This document shows positions 21,701-32,200 of a stretch of DNA of 64,000 nucleotides, one piece after another. The notes beneath the pieces are model-generated. The model ran no database searches. It saw only the letters and a program-made list of their open reading frames with translations, and had not been told where the DNA came from. Numbering within the stretch: position 1 is the stretch's first letter; every line of letters begins with the position of its first letter. The DNA comes from Tetraselmis striata (Eukaryota > Chlorophyta > Chlorodendrophyceae > Chlorodendrales > Chlorodendraceae): the NCBI GenBank assembly GCA_006384855.1, contig VCJN01003051.1, forward strand, positions 1 through 64,000, read 5' to 3'. The position numbers and the translations under genes were made by a program.

Positions 21701-23258
21701 TTGGCTCGCCCTTACCACTGTCTCTATTCAGATGGACAATGACTTTATCCAACAGTTGCAACGGGCTTATGTGTGCGATCCAAAATTTATGGCTCCACGC
21801 TGCCCACCTGCTGTCTCTCTTGACCAAATTTCCAACTTGTACATGTTGGGTGATAAAATATATGTTCCCAATGATGCCAATCTGAAAAGGAGGATCGTGG
21901 CTGAATGCCATGACACCCCCACAGCTGGTCATCTTGGTGTTGAGCGCACAGAAACGCTTGTCAAGAGAAACTTTTTTTGGCCACATATGCATAAGACTAT
22001 CAAGTCTCATATCAAGGATTGCAAGGTTTGCAAACTCACAAAACAGCACAATCAAGCACCCGCTGCAGCCTTGCACCCATTGCCTACTCCATGTAGGCCT
22101 TGGGAATATTTCAGCCTTGATTTTATTACCAACTTACCTGTGGTCGATGGTTATGACAGCATTGCCACTTTTGTGGACCTCTTCTCAAAGCAGGCCCATT
22201 TTGTACCTTGTACTAAATCTATAACTGCCAAACAGCTTGCTCACCTGTATATTACCAATATTTACAAACTTCATGGCCTTAGTGTTTGTATGGTGGGTGA
22301 CAGAGATACTAAATACACCTCTGAATATTTTCAAGAGCTTTTTGCTGAGTTGGGTACTTCCCTTAACCTCAGCACAGCTTACCACCCACAGACTGATGGC
22401 CAAACAGAAATACTTAATAAAATCATAGAGCAGCTATTACGAGCCTTCTGTTATAATAACCAAACTGAATGGCTCCATTACTTACCGTTGGCAGAGTTCA
22501 ATTATAATAACTCGGAGTCATCTTCAACCAAACACACTCCGTTTCAAGCGGTGCATGGGTTTCACCCCCGCACCCCGTTGGACATGGTCCACCCGTTTAC
22601 TCACATTAGGCAGCCTTCTCTCGACCTTATCTCCGATCTACAAAACATTCATAACCTGGTTCATGAGAATATTAAAATAGCTAAAGAATATCAAAAACAC
22701 TACTACGCTGCCTCACATACAAATCCTACTACCTTTGAACCGGGTGATAAGATCATGATCCGGACCGACGACCTTCTCATAAGAGGGCAGCCCTGTCCAA
22801 AGTTACGACAAAAATATGTCGGTCCATATAAGATCATTGAAATGATCAACCCTCAGGCATATCGTGTTGACCTGCCTCCACAGTTGGAGTGCCACCCAGT
22901 GTTCCACATTTCCAAATTACGAAAATGGGACACATCAACATGTCAATCGGATCTACCCGATCCTTTGATTGGCAGAGAAGTCACACGAACAGATGACCCT
23001 GTTATAGCCCAAGTTTTGGATTGCAAAGTTGCAATCTATCCACGGCTATATGCCTCTGGTTCCACCTTGCTTTTCAAAGTAAGGTACCATAACTTTTCGG
23101 AAGCTGCGGATGACTGGGTTCCGTATGTTTCGGTGCAATACGCTAATATTATTCAACAATACATGTTGACACCGAAGTTCAAAGTCCTCTTAATGACTGA
23201 GAACTATGTTAGGAACCAACACAAGTTTCCATCCCGTTTTCCGCCAGCTCCAACTTGA
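18717..23258 (+). CDS. pol: Retrotransposon Pol polyprotein (PR-RT-RH-INT-chromodomain)
   Basis: One intact frame of 1513 codons from the ATG at 18717; the frame is also open back to 18690 without an ATG. Residues 1-130 are acidic and Pro-rich. About 170-260 form a module with WLNPPF and AVIAIPRWKT, recalling the NPPF/DPPY motif of N6-adenine methyltransferases. The aspartic protease has DSGAG at about 329. The RT has YLDD at 702-705. RNase H has TDASG at about 853 and ADALSRRPD later. Integrase has an HHCC finger (H about 1065, CKVC) and a D1135-D1195-E1231 triad with 35-residue D-E spacing. A GPY/F-like segment (KYVGPYKI) is followed by a chromodomain-like tail (VRYHNFSEAADDWVPY, about 1425-1485). 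It is complete and likely functional apart from the gag defect. It makes the enzymes for cDNA synthesis and integration; the chromodomain would steer integration to marked chromatin. Confidence 0.95.
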   Translation: MPPKLAIVDDVGPVRLKRKAGDDPQVIHHYLDDNKRRRRRHHHPHKSVEPPAKEAVEPIPEPKPIFELQPPVTVDKSSQTQSLNVDEAVQTVTEFIEAYQASMDRACQANPEDDTPMPDADNYPLFDQEEWDKINALYGPFTMDGAATAASSKVPSCFCSPTNSFLDADLSDHHIWLNPPFEKIPEFISSFEFKRQRNPFNVSAVIAIPRWKTNKSIRHILSSYKRLDTYPKGTYLYTITDTEDSTKQVPMGPTPFPVDLYLADHTVEDRLLQTQPQDSQNPVEARFTNINTEVFPFTAQTVHTDLLTAEAQVTSGETLLPQDFTTLVDSGAGLNFVSWDIVQNYHLPTSRLPRTLKILLADGTTSRIAKYSVSLTLTFTGGYQTKAEFVCLSTNHQFQLVLGMPWLRDNNPDIDWTTGHITDRHTKTPLFITSVMPRPASVKPVSANKMARAMRETVLGHRREVDTTYLLATFSEDFVPTTNKKETDDLVIDTDFGLEYSKKVKALLTKYGHDKATLTELPPSRGKFDHHIDLFDDAQPPKGHIYRLSPAELKELKRQLDQYLEKSWIRPSYSPFAAPVLFARKADGSLRMCIDYRGLNRITRGTQYPLPRIDTILDIISSASCWTCLDLSKAYHQVRIREEDVYKTSFITQLGQFEMRVLPFGLKTAPGAFQAYINAVFDGTADELGQDTNILNDFVLCYLDDIIIFSRNPEDHLRHLEQVLSRLAKHHLYLSPKKCHWAKSHVIFLGHYITKSGVLPNPEKVKAVTDWPVPRNITDVRAFLGFAGFYRKFIPDFASIAKPLFDLTKLDTIKAWTSIHQQAFQTIKYKLTHAPVLMAPVTGPQAEFTVATDASGFAVGAVLLQVDPKTKQLRPIAYLAKALKGAQLHYSTYDTEFLGVVIALQHWRHFLEGCAHFYVVTDHTTLRHLPTQQVVGRRHAGWMQVISAFTRNMTILYKKGEQNMADALSRRPDLKQSLDTFYHQSFEEDLEHLTDWLALTTVSIQMDNDFIQQLQRAYVCDPKFMAPRCPPAVSLDQISNLYMLGDKIYVPNDANLKRRIVAECHDTPTAGHLGVERTETLVKRNFFWPHMHKTIKSHIKDCKVCKLTKQHNQAPAAALHPLPTPCRPWEYFSLDFITNLPVVDGYDSIATFVDLFSKQAHFVPCTKSITAKQLAHLYITNIYKLHGLSVCMVGDRDTKYTSEYFQELFAELGTSLNLSTAYHPQTDGQTEILNKIIEQLLRAFCYNNQTEWLHYLPLAEFNYNNSESSSTKHTPFQAVHGFHPRTPLDMVHPFTHIRQPSLDLISDLQNIHNLVHENIKIAKEYQKHYYAASHTNPTTFEPGDKIMIRTDDLLIRGQPCPKLRQKYVGPYKIIEMINPQAYRVDLPPQLECHPVFHISKLRKWDTSTCQSDLPDPLIGREVTRTDDPVIAQVLDCKVAIYPRLYASGSTLLFKVRYHNFSEAADDWVPYVSVQYANIIQQYMLTPKFKVLLMTENYVRNQHKFPSRFPPAPT

Positions 23259-23347
23259 TCAGCAGTTGCTGCGCCATGTTTTCTGACAACGTTGCAGCTT
23301 TTCTTTACATGTCACACCACCAGCTGATATTTTGGCGCGGGGAGGAA

Positions 23348-23606
23348 TGTAAGGGGATGATAATACCCTGAGTAAAACCTAGCAATCTTGATGTACTGGT
23401 GACCCAGGTACATAGAATATTCTGGATACTGCTGATGCGGCTACTGATGACATCAGCTGCCGCTCGGTATTTTCATATATAGTCACCTCCGCAGCACACC
23501 ACCTGTAATTCAGTTCTCACAATCTCTCAACCAACCAGACTTCTTACGACTCCGAACACCAGTTCTTTCGTAGCGAGACCCTATTCTCAACAGGCGTCCC
23601 GTCACA
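23348..23606 (+). repeat. Right LTR
   Basis: 259 bp matching the left LTR, preceded by the likely polypurine tract ending at 23347 and followed by the AATAC target duplication (23607-23611). Confidence 0.95.
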
Positions 23607-24160
23607 AATACTGACGATACATACGAGTACTCGTACATACGATGATCCTACGGTAGCAGACCACCATCAACACTTTACTTTTTCTTTTACCACCATCAGT
23701 ACCCGTGATTGCATTCAATTTAGGAACCTACCGCCTGATACGAGGTAGCGGTGCCTTGTTGTGCGGGGTGGGAAGAAAATCTCCTGGCGTTGCCACTGCA
23801 CTGATGATGCGGGGATTATTAGATATAGCGCCCATACAGGCTACGGCCGCTGGGGCACCGGCTCGGTCGTCCCTCATAGCATCCGACTTGAATAGTTACA
23901 TGTATGACCCATTTAGTATATCAACTGAGTAAGGTGCGCCCCTATTAACATGTGGACGTCCGGGACTGTGCGGTGGTTAGATCGGCTAGCTAGGGCGAAC
24001 GTAGTTACGTAGTAAGGGCTATGGGAGCGCACCTTCCCCTTGAGTGGAGGTTGGTAGCCGCGCGCGATGCCGATCTAATGAAGGTATCGGTGTGGGCGCA
24101 TTACGAAATAATCGCCGGCAATGTTAGCTAGTACTAATATACTCGGGGCATAATGATTAC

Positions 24161-24420
24161 ATGTCCATGAATGCGTCTTATGCCCCAAATCGTTGCCACA
24201 GTACGGCACTATGGGTGTCAGTCCCGCGGGGGTTGTGGCCGCACATTATGATACAATTACGTACCCGAGTATTGCCCACTGCCCGCCGATCAGCCCGGAT
24301 TCATGCCACGCTTGAACGGTTCCTTGAACATTGTCATGCATGTGGCTGGCCAAAGTGAGTCTGAGACAACCAAACATGTGTTGGTGGAGTGCCCGCGGTG
24401 GGGGTAACTATCACCATCAT
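24161..24420 (+). pseudogene. LINE (non-LTR retrotransposon) C-terminal fragment
   Basis: The plus strand encodes IMIQLRTRVLPTARRSARIH, then CHACG, and after a frame change SESETTKHVLVECPRWG. This order (IQLRTG-like helix, CxxC, ETxxHxLxECPRW) is the typical RNase H/zinc-finger tail of LINE polymerases. The upstream polymerase is absent and there is a frame shift at about 24355, so it is a dead fragment. Confidence 0.55.
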
Positions 24421-24964
24421 TACTTTGGGTTCTTAATTCCGGAGGCTAGTAGTCGGGTTGCGTGATTGCGTGATTCCCCCTTCCCCGGCCTCATGCACGG
24501 CGCTTTGGATTTTACTGGGAATGGGAAATTTTCCAGTGAGTTGTGGCGTCGGGCCCTTCCTCACATTGTTTGTTTGTTGCACATCACGTATCGCACTCCG
24601 CCGGAAATGCTTTGCTCCACGGGATGGGGCTTGCCCCAACTCGCAGTACCCGAATAATGGGCCGGCGCCCAAACGGGTAGGGCGGACCTTTCGTGATCAG
24701 TGCCGGGAAGTATTTTGATGGCAGTCTTTTAGACGGTGATCCAACAGTGTTGGAAATTCCATCACTGGCCGTCAATTGGTTCTGTGGAATGCTTCGGCAA
24801 TTATTTGCGTGATGACTATAACGGAGCGCCGCCTACCCATGGCTTTATGTAACTGGGTCGCTGCCAAACCGGCCGTAAATGATGCTGCAAGGGTTTCATT
24901 GTTGCCATTCCTGTCCCGGGCGGGGCAATGAAAACCAAGTTGCGACTAGCGACGATGGATTTAT

Positions 24965-25030
24965 TTACATGAGCTAGCAGCAGAAGGCGATATCGGAAAT
25001 CACCAAAAAAAAGGGACAATCAGAAAGGTC
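24965..25030 (-). repeat. 73-bp dispersed repeat, copy 3 (inverted, diverged)
   Basis: Reverse complement of most of the element at 1979-2051 and 63781-63852, with a few substitutions in the T-rich centre. Confidence 0.8.
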
Positions 25031-25382
25031 GATGATGGATTCACGGCGGGTTCCGACACAGCAGGCGCTCATCCATAATCTCTCGCGCTGACGGTACAAG
25101 TACCCGTACTCGTACGGCCTACTGCTAAGCTTTTAGCGGTGGGTTTGTTACTACTGGCCTTTCTGTAAGTCAGACCAGTAATCGTACGGTACTCGTAGCA
25201 GCGCGCGCGCTGTAACGCCTCGTATTCCGTATGGTCGTAGCTCGCGAGGCACAAAGCAGGGGGGGCGACTACCTGTACCAAACCCATCACTACCTGTACG
25301 AGGCATATGCGTGCATGTTAAATACTGTCGCGCCGCGGCAGTGGGTGGCGCGACATTATTGCGACGACAGCACCTCCCGCGC

Positions 25383-26228
25383 ATGAAAGCCACGATGGCG
25401 CTCCTGGCAGGCCGGCTCCGGCCGGTGTACGCGGCCGTGCTCCTGCTGCTACTCGTCTTGCCTGCCTCGCAAGTTTACGGAAGCGCAGCCAGCGGACAGG
25501 ACCCCTTGAACGTCGCCGAGGAAGCCCCTGTCGACGCGGTGGGTGCCCCGCATGCTGGCGGCACGCGCCGCCCGTAGTTTTTGCTTACGTATTATATACA
25601 CCCTCAGGCGGTATATCGGTCCGTAGTCGGCGCCACAGACGCGGCCATTGGCCTGATCCAGTGGCACTCCGAGCATTGATGACTCTACACTCTGGCAGCC
25701 TGTCTGCGGCTGCCCGGTGGCGTGTGTGCCAGCGGTGGAAGTCGCGCCCTCTGACGCACGTGTTGCGGCAGCGGTCGGAAGCTCCCAGCAAAGCGATCCA
25801 ATCTAGTCGTACTCCCGGTTTGTCGTCACAGACCAACCCGCCCTGGCAAGCGCGTTTGGCGTTCGGCGTTAGACCGTTAATCCTCGCTGCTTCGGCTCGC
25901 ATATTTCCAGATTGCCTGAACAGTAGAGACCTTCGTTCATGGCAATGTTCCGCACGCGTGGCTATTCGGGTGCCAGCGAGCGCGGCTGTGTCGGCGGCTC
26001 CGTCGGCCAGTCGCCCTACTTTCGCGGGTCGGTAGGTGGACTGCGGTCGCGGGCGTTGTTAGCTGGCAGCGCGACACGCGCCGCGGCACCGAGACGTCTG
26101 GGGCCATGAGGGCTAGGCGTGGGAGTGCATTTGCATTTGCATTTACCTTTGCCAGCAACATGGGGCCATTTTCATCCGCCGCCTGTCAAGGCGCCCGCCC
26201 CGTCACTCACCCTCACTTGCACATACAT

Positions 26229-26277
<49 letters not shown>

Positions 26278-29200
26278 CTCTCTCTCTCTCTCGCTCTCTC
26301 TCTCTCGCCAAAAGCGCCATCACGACCTCCTCAATTCATCGAACGCGGTCAGTACGCTCACTGCCGCTCATGTTAAGGCAGTCCCCCTGCTCGGCCATAG
26401 CCCTGTGCTCCACGTGCAGCCCCAAGAGTGATACAAAGTGAAACCTCTCAACAATGCAGTCAGTGTAAACGCAGCGGCTTGTCTGAGAGGCCCTGTGCAG
26501 GAGTACTAGGAACTCGTAGCATGTGTGCTTTATATGCAGCATGGAAGGCAGCAGCTTGTATGGCAGCAGCATTGCACTGACCTCGCGGCTGTGCTTCGGA
26601 TCTCCATGCAGGTTCACCTCACGTCGAGGCACCTCCTCGCGACCTCATGGTACGGCCTGGAGCCCCCGGCTCTGCCACCCCCGCCCCCAAGCCCCCCGCC
26701 CCCCTCACCGCCAGAGAACGAAAGCTCCAGCTCCAGTGATGATGACGACGGCGACGATGACGATGCCCCACGCTACGAGTGGTTCTACGGCCTGGACACG
26801 CCCGGCGAGCCGACAATCCCGTCCCCGCCGCCAAGCCCCCCGCCGTTGCCCCCTCCCTCCCCCCCGCCATCACCGCCGCCCAGCCCGCCCCCCAGCCCGC
26901 CCCCCTCCCCACCCCCCTCGCCGCCCCCAAGCCCCCCGCCGTCCCCGCCCCCCTCCCCGCCCCCTACCCGCCCCCAAGCCCCCCGCCCCCGAGCCCGCCG
27001 CCAAGCCCGCCGCCCCCCTCCCCGCCCCCCTCCCCGCCTCCGCCGCCCCCAAGCCCCCCGCCTCCCCCGCCAAGCCCGCCGCCTCCGGCAGTTGCGCCCA
27101 CCGTCCTCCTGGTGAGCCAACGCCCTGCGGCGCCATAAGCTCCATCAGCCGCTCATGCCTTGAGATGCTGCCGGAATGAATGCGGACATCGCCGACTTGC
27201 TGCCGGCGGCTGACCCCCCCCCCCCCCCCCCCCCTGCGCTGATGGCAGAAACTGAAGTGGTCCAAGGACTACAGTGTGGTGCAAGGTGCGCCACAGCGCC
27301 AGAGCGATGCGTCCTGACGTCCTGACTGCCAGACACCTCATGGGTGGGCAAACATGTCGAGTAGCGGCTGGCGACTGATTGTGGTGTGTGCGCGTTGGGG
27401 TCGGCAGGCCTGCGCTTCCAGTTTGCGGAGCAAGTGCTGGCGCTGGTCAAGCCCGCCATCTGCCCGGAGCCCGGCCCGTTCGAGATCTGCACCGTCACGC
27501 TCAAGTGCCTGGCCCCGGCGTGCTCCCAGAGCAACCAGCCGCTCAGCGGCTCGCCGGGCAGCTTTGAGATGCACATTGAAGTGATGCTGCCCCTGACGAT
27601 GGAACAAGCCAGGTGCGCGGCGAGCGATGCCCGTTCCGTGATGTGACTAAAGCATTACGATGCAACGCGAGGGTGTTTTAGTGCCGTGCGCCCCCTGAGC
27701 CACTGTTTTGCTGTGCCCTGTGCAGCCAATCGGAGATCGTTGTGGCCTGGTACCAGACCACAAAGGCCGCCCAGGTGCTCAGCACCCCGTTCTTCGAGGA
27801 GTATGGCCCGCCCTACGTCCCGTACTTCCGCTTCGGGACGGTTCTGCCGCCTCCGTCCCCCCCAATGCCGCTGCAGTCTCCGCCGCCCTTCCCGCCGCCG
27901 GTCCCGCCGGAGCCCACGCCCGCGCCGACGCCCGCGCCAACGCCCGAGAGCTCGACAGAGACCACGGCGCCGACCCCCACGCCGGCGCCTACCACCGCCG
28001 AGGAGACGCCAGCGCCCACCGCCGCGGCGCCCACGCCCACCCCTGCCCCCACAGCGGCGACGCCTGCCCCGACTCCCGCCCCCACTCTCGCCCCCACACC
28101 CGCGCCAACATCGCCTGGCCAGACGCCCGCACCGACGACGCGCCCGCGCGACATCGCCGTGGCCGTCCGCAACACGCGCATCTCAGAGGGCTCCAATGGC
28201 GAAGTCATCGTGAACCCGGCAGACAAGCTCATCCTGGAAGGGCAGGTGAGGTCCCAGAGTCGCAAGCTATGAAGCTCTGCAACGAGACATGACATGACAC
28301 CGACATGACATGACATGACATGACATGACATGACACCGACATGACATGACACCGACATGACATGACATGACATGACATGACATGACATGACATGACATGA
28401 CATGACATGACACCGACATGGCATGCCACGACATCGCCATGCCATGACATGGCATGCCACGGCACGGCATGGCATGGCATGGCATGGCATGGCATGGCAT
28501 GGCATGGCATGGCATGGCATGGCATGGCATGGCATGACATGACATGACATGACATGGCATGGCATGGCATGACATGACATGGCATGACACGACACGACAT
28601 GGCATGACATGACACCGACATGGCATGACATGATATGACATTGCTATGCCAAGATATGGCATGGCATGCTAATTCTAGCATGTTTTGGATTGATCCACGC
28701 GATGCTGCATATACGCATTCTGCTGTTTTTGTATGTGTACTTAACTCTGCCCCGCTCAATGGCATGGCAGGTCACCGGCGAAGGCGAGCTCACATACAAC
28801 TGGCTCGTGACCGTCCTGGGCGGCAGCAGCGTCGCGCCCAACCTGAACGATGCCGACGTGGTCAGCACCTCCCGCACGCAGCCCACCCTGGTGCTCAACG
28901 CCAACACCCTGGCCGCGGGCCAGTCGTACAGCTTCATCCTGGTCGCCACAGAGGCAAGCGGAGAGGAAGCCCAGGGCGCTGTGCTCGTCAGCGTGAACAG
29001 CCCTCCGACCGGAGGCGCTGTGGCGTTGGCCAACGCGGACGGCAACGCCATCAGCCAAGGCATGCCCCCCTGGCACCCCCTTCAAGCCAGCCTGCATGCC
29101 ATCCCTCCCTGCCACTGGGCACTTCAATCGATTGCATGTTTGGTCACAATGCGAGCTAACCCTCTTACCCGCCATGTGCTTATCCCCGCAACCAACAGCG

Positions 29201-32200
29201 GCGGCCCTGCTGGACCTCGTGCGCATCAGCACCACGGGATGGACCGACGACTCCGGCGACACCAACCTGGAGTATTTCTTCTCGTATCGTGTGGGCGAGC
29301 AGAACGCAATGGTGGAGGTGGCTCTGTCTGGCGGCTACAGCTCGCTGCCCTACGTGGATGCATACCTGGCCCTGAAGGGCTCCTTTGGAGTGTCTCAGCA
29401 AGTCGCCACGGTAATGAGGCTTGACCTCCCCTCCTCTGCATGTGGTTTCGTTTGTCTTGATGTAAATGACGATGCAAAATTACTGAGACGAATCCCGTGT
29501 CGCCGTTAAGAAAGGACAACGGAATGACGCACCTGTCTATGTAGATGGATGAGTGCAACCTTCGGCAGCAGATAATCCTCTCTTGGCATGGTTTGTGCTG
29601 AACGAGGAGGCGCTTGTTTGTCCAGATTCTGGTCAAGGCGCGCGATGCGATGAAGGCAGAGAGCATCCCGAGGCAGGCCTTCCTCACCCTCACCGTGCCA
29701 TCGGATGGAGCCGGAGTAAGCTCGCTGCTGGCTCAGAGCGCGTCCCGCTCCGTGGAGCTCCTGGGCGCCGGCGGCTCGGCGGAGCAGGGCTACCAGCTGC
29801 TGGAGGGGTCGCTGCTGCTGCTGAACAGCGCGTCGGAGCTCCCCGGAGGCGACAGCATCCCGGAGGCGGAGGCCAAGCAGCTGCGCAACGACCTCATCGA
29901 CGGTTTTGTGCAGTCCTTTGAGGCTCAGAGCGGCGCCGCCGGCTTTAACCCGACCGAAGAGCTCCTCGCACGCCAGTCCCAGGTCATCCAGCTGCTGTCC
30001 GAGGTGCCGGGCGAGCTGGACGAAGAGAAGCAGGCCGTGCTCTTGGGCACCACCAAGTCCATCATCGGCAGCGCGGCGCAGCAGTCGGCGCCTCTGCCTC
30101 TTGCAACAGCGCAGACCCTCGTGGCCGGACTCGACAACATTGGCCGGGCGGCGGCTAGTGGCCCTCAGGTGAGCGCCATTATTTGAGTGCATCATCAGCG
30201 CTCTGCCCTTCTAGGATGTATGTCATCGATGCCCCCCATCAATGCACCCGCCATGGACTGCGTCATCATCATAATGACAACACGACAATAACAATGATAA
30301 TGATAATGATAATGATGAGTATAGTAAAAATGACAATTATAATAATGATGATGATGACAATTACGATGATGATGATAATGATAGTGTGCATATATACATA
30401 TACGCATGTATACTTCTATGTATATGTTATATACATATGTATATATAATCTGATGTCTCTGCCCGATTGTGTACGCGCGCTCAGGCCTCAGAGACACTCG
30501 CGTCGGTGAGCGGCGCGGCGCAGTCACTCGGCACGCTGCTGCTCCGCGACATCGTCCCCGGCGAGGCGCCGATCACTGTGTCTGCGACCGACCTGTCCGT
30601 GTCGGTGGTCGCGCCCTCCCCCGGGCAGGGTGGCGTTGGCATGCAGACGCTGCAAGTGGGGCCCGCTCGGCTCGCCCTTCCCGCCGCGGAGATCTCCGGC
30701 CAGTCTGAGGTGAGGTTGTGCGCCGATGATCCCAGTTTATCCAGCTACCCATCGTCGGATATGTGGCCACACACGTAGCGGAGCGGTGGGGCCGTCAATC
30801 GGTCAAACGTTACGGCTGACACCGATCTCGATCTTCATTATCGAGCCGTTGCCGGCATCAAAATATCAAGATGAATGATAAGTCATCGAATACCGGTCCA
30901 TGTACCTGATGATAAATCGCAAGCTAAAGCCAAAGATGAATGACAATTGAATTATAAAGATCGACATCACGATACGATATCTTGATCTGTCCGATGCATC
31001 ATCTGATGATGATCTTTTCTTGCTTGGTGCGACAACCCCGGTCTGACCTGCCGGCTATGGTGGGGCCGCCGCTGTAGGATGTGGGCGTCGTCGCCTCCAT
31101 CACCTCGCGCGGTGCGCAAAACGACAACGGCGTGCCCCGCGGGTTCGCGGTCTCGGACTTCATTCTGAGCGTGGAGGCCGTCAACACCGTCACCGGCGCG
31201 CGCGTGGCGGTGTCGGACCTGCAGACGCCCGCCAACATCGTGGTGCCCCTGAGCGGCCGCACCATCTTCGACCCCGCGGCCAGCGACATCGCGCAGTGCG
31301 TCTTCCAGGACGTGCCGCAGGGCGACGTGGACTGGGCGCGCGACAACTGCGTGGGCTTGCCCAACCCGAGGCCCGAGGTGGGGATCGACGCGCCCCTCGC
31401 GATCCCGGCTCCGCTTGCCGAGGATGCCGGGTTGTGCAGGATACCGCAGGGTGGCGCCTCAACGAGCCACTCCCCCGCACTGAAACCCTATCACCCGTGC
31501 CGCTTTGCTGTCCACCTGCAGGGTATCACCGTGCGCTGGAAGACCGGCTTTGCCATGGGCGGCGGCGCGCTGCTGGTGGACGCCTGGACCGTTGACAGCA
31601 CAGACGCCACCGCGGGCTGCACCAGCTACGCGCGCGTGCTGGAGACGGCCAACGATGCATACTACGCCGGCACCGGCTACCGTGTCTTCGAGGGCGACTG
31701 CAAGCTGACCGACCCCGGCAACATCTATGGCTGCCACTGGAACAACTCCGCGCAGGCGTTTGTCGGGCCGCGCTGCGTCCAGTCGGCGCAGCAGGACTGC
31801 ATGTGCACCCACTTCACCGACTTTGCCGCCATCGTGGGCCCGGCCCCGCTCGTCGTGTACTCCACCCTGGACGTCCTGGAGGCCGGCACCGCAGTCGTCA
31901 ACGCCGTCCTCATCCTGGGCCTCCTGTTGGCGCTCATCGGCCTGCTGCTCGCGGGCGGCGCGTACCTCTGGAACGCCCGGCAGCGCCGCGACCTGCTCCG
32001 CCGCCTGCAGGGCGAGGACTGCGGCTTCCAGGCGCTCTCCGGCGGCGCGTGGGCCTGGGAGTGGGCGGTCGACCTGTCCAACCCGTCCAGCCCCGGCGGC
32101 CCCGGCCCGGCCCTGGCCGCCGCCATTGGCATCCCCTGGGCGCGCCTCCACGCTGCGCTCCCCGACGCCGACGCCCTGGGCATCGGGCCGCCGACGCCCA

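Larger units (their letters stand above)
15992..23606 (+). mobile_element. Complete Ty3/gypsy (chromodomain) LTR retrotransposon, 7.6 kb
   Basis: The element has 259-bp LTRs starting TGTAAGGGG and ending GTCACA. By eye the two LTRs are identical, and a 5-bp AATAC duplication flanks them. Inside, in order: primer-binding site, about 1-kb structured leader, a gag-like gene, and a pol gene with protease, reverse transcriptase, RNase H, integrase and a chromodomain-like tail. This protease-RT-RH-INT order with the chromodomain defines a chromovirus-type Ty3/gypsy element. A purine-rich tract (GCGGGGAGGAA) immediately precedes the right LTR and is the likely polypurine tract. Identical LTRs mean a recent insertion. 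Confidence 0.95.
23612..25382. other. Intergenic region with transposon remnants
   Basis: No complete gene. It holds a LINE fragment (24161-24420), a 66-bp dispersed repeat (24965-25030, -) and the 5' flank of the large gene starting at 25383. Short GTACGAGTAC-type palindromes recur at 23620-23650 and 25090-25120. Confidence 0.5.

Noticed and set aside
26106-26441. Open frames encoding Leu-Ser repeats
   Set aside because: Translation of the (CT)n microsatellite in an intron.
28229-28765. Long minus-strand open frames encoding [11 protein letters not shown]-type repeats (up to 272 codons)
   Set aside because: They are pure translations of the CATGA/CATGG intron microsatellite and overlap exon sequence of the plus-strand gene.
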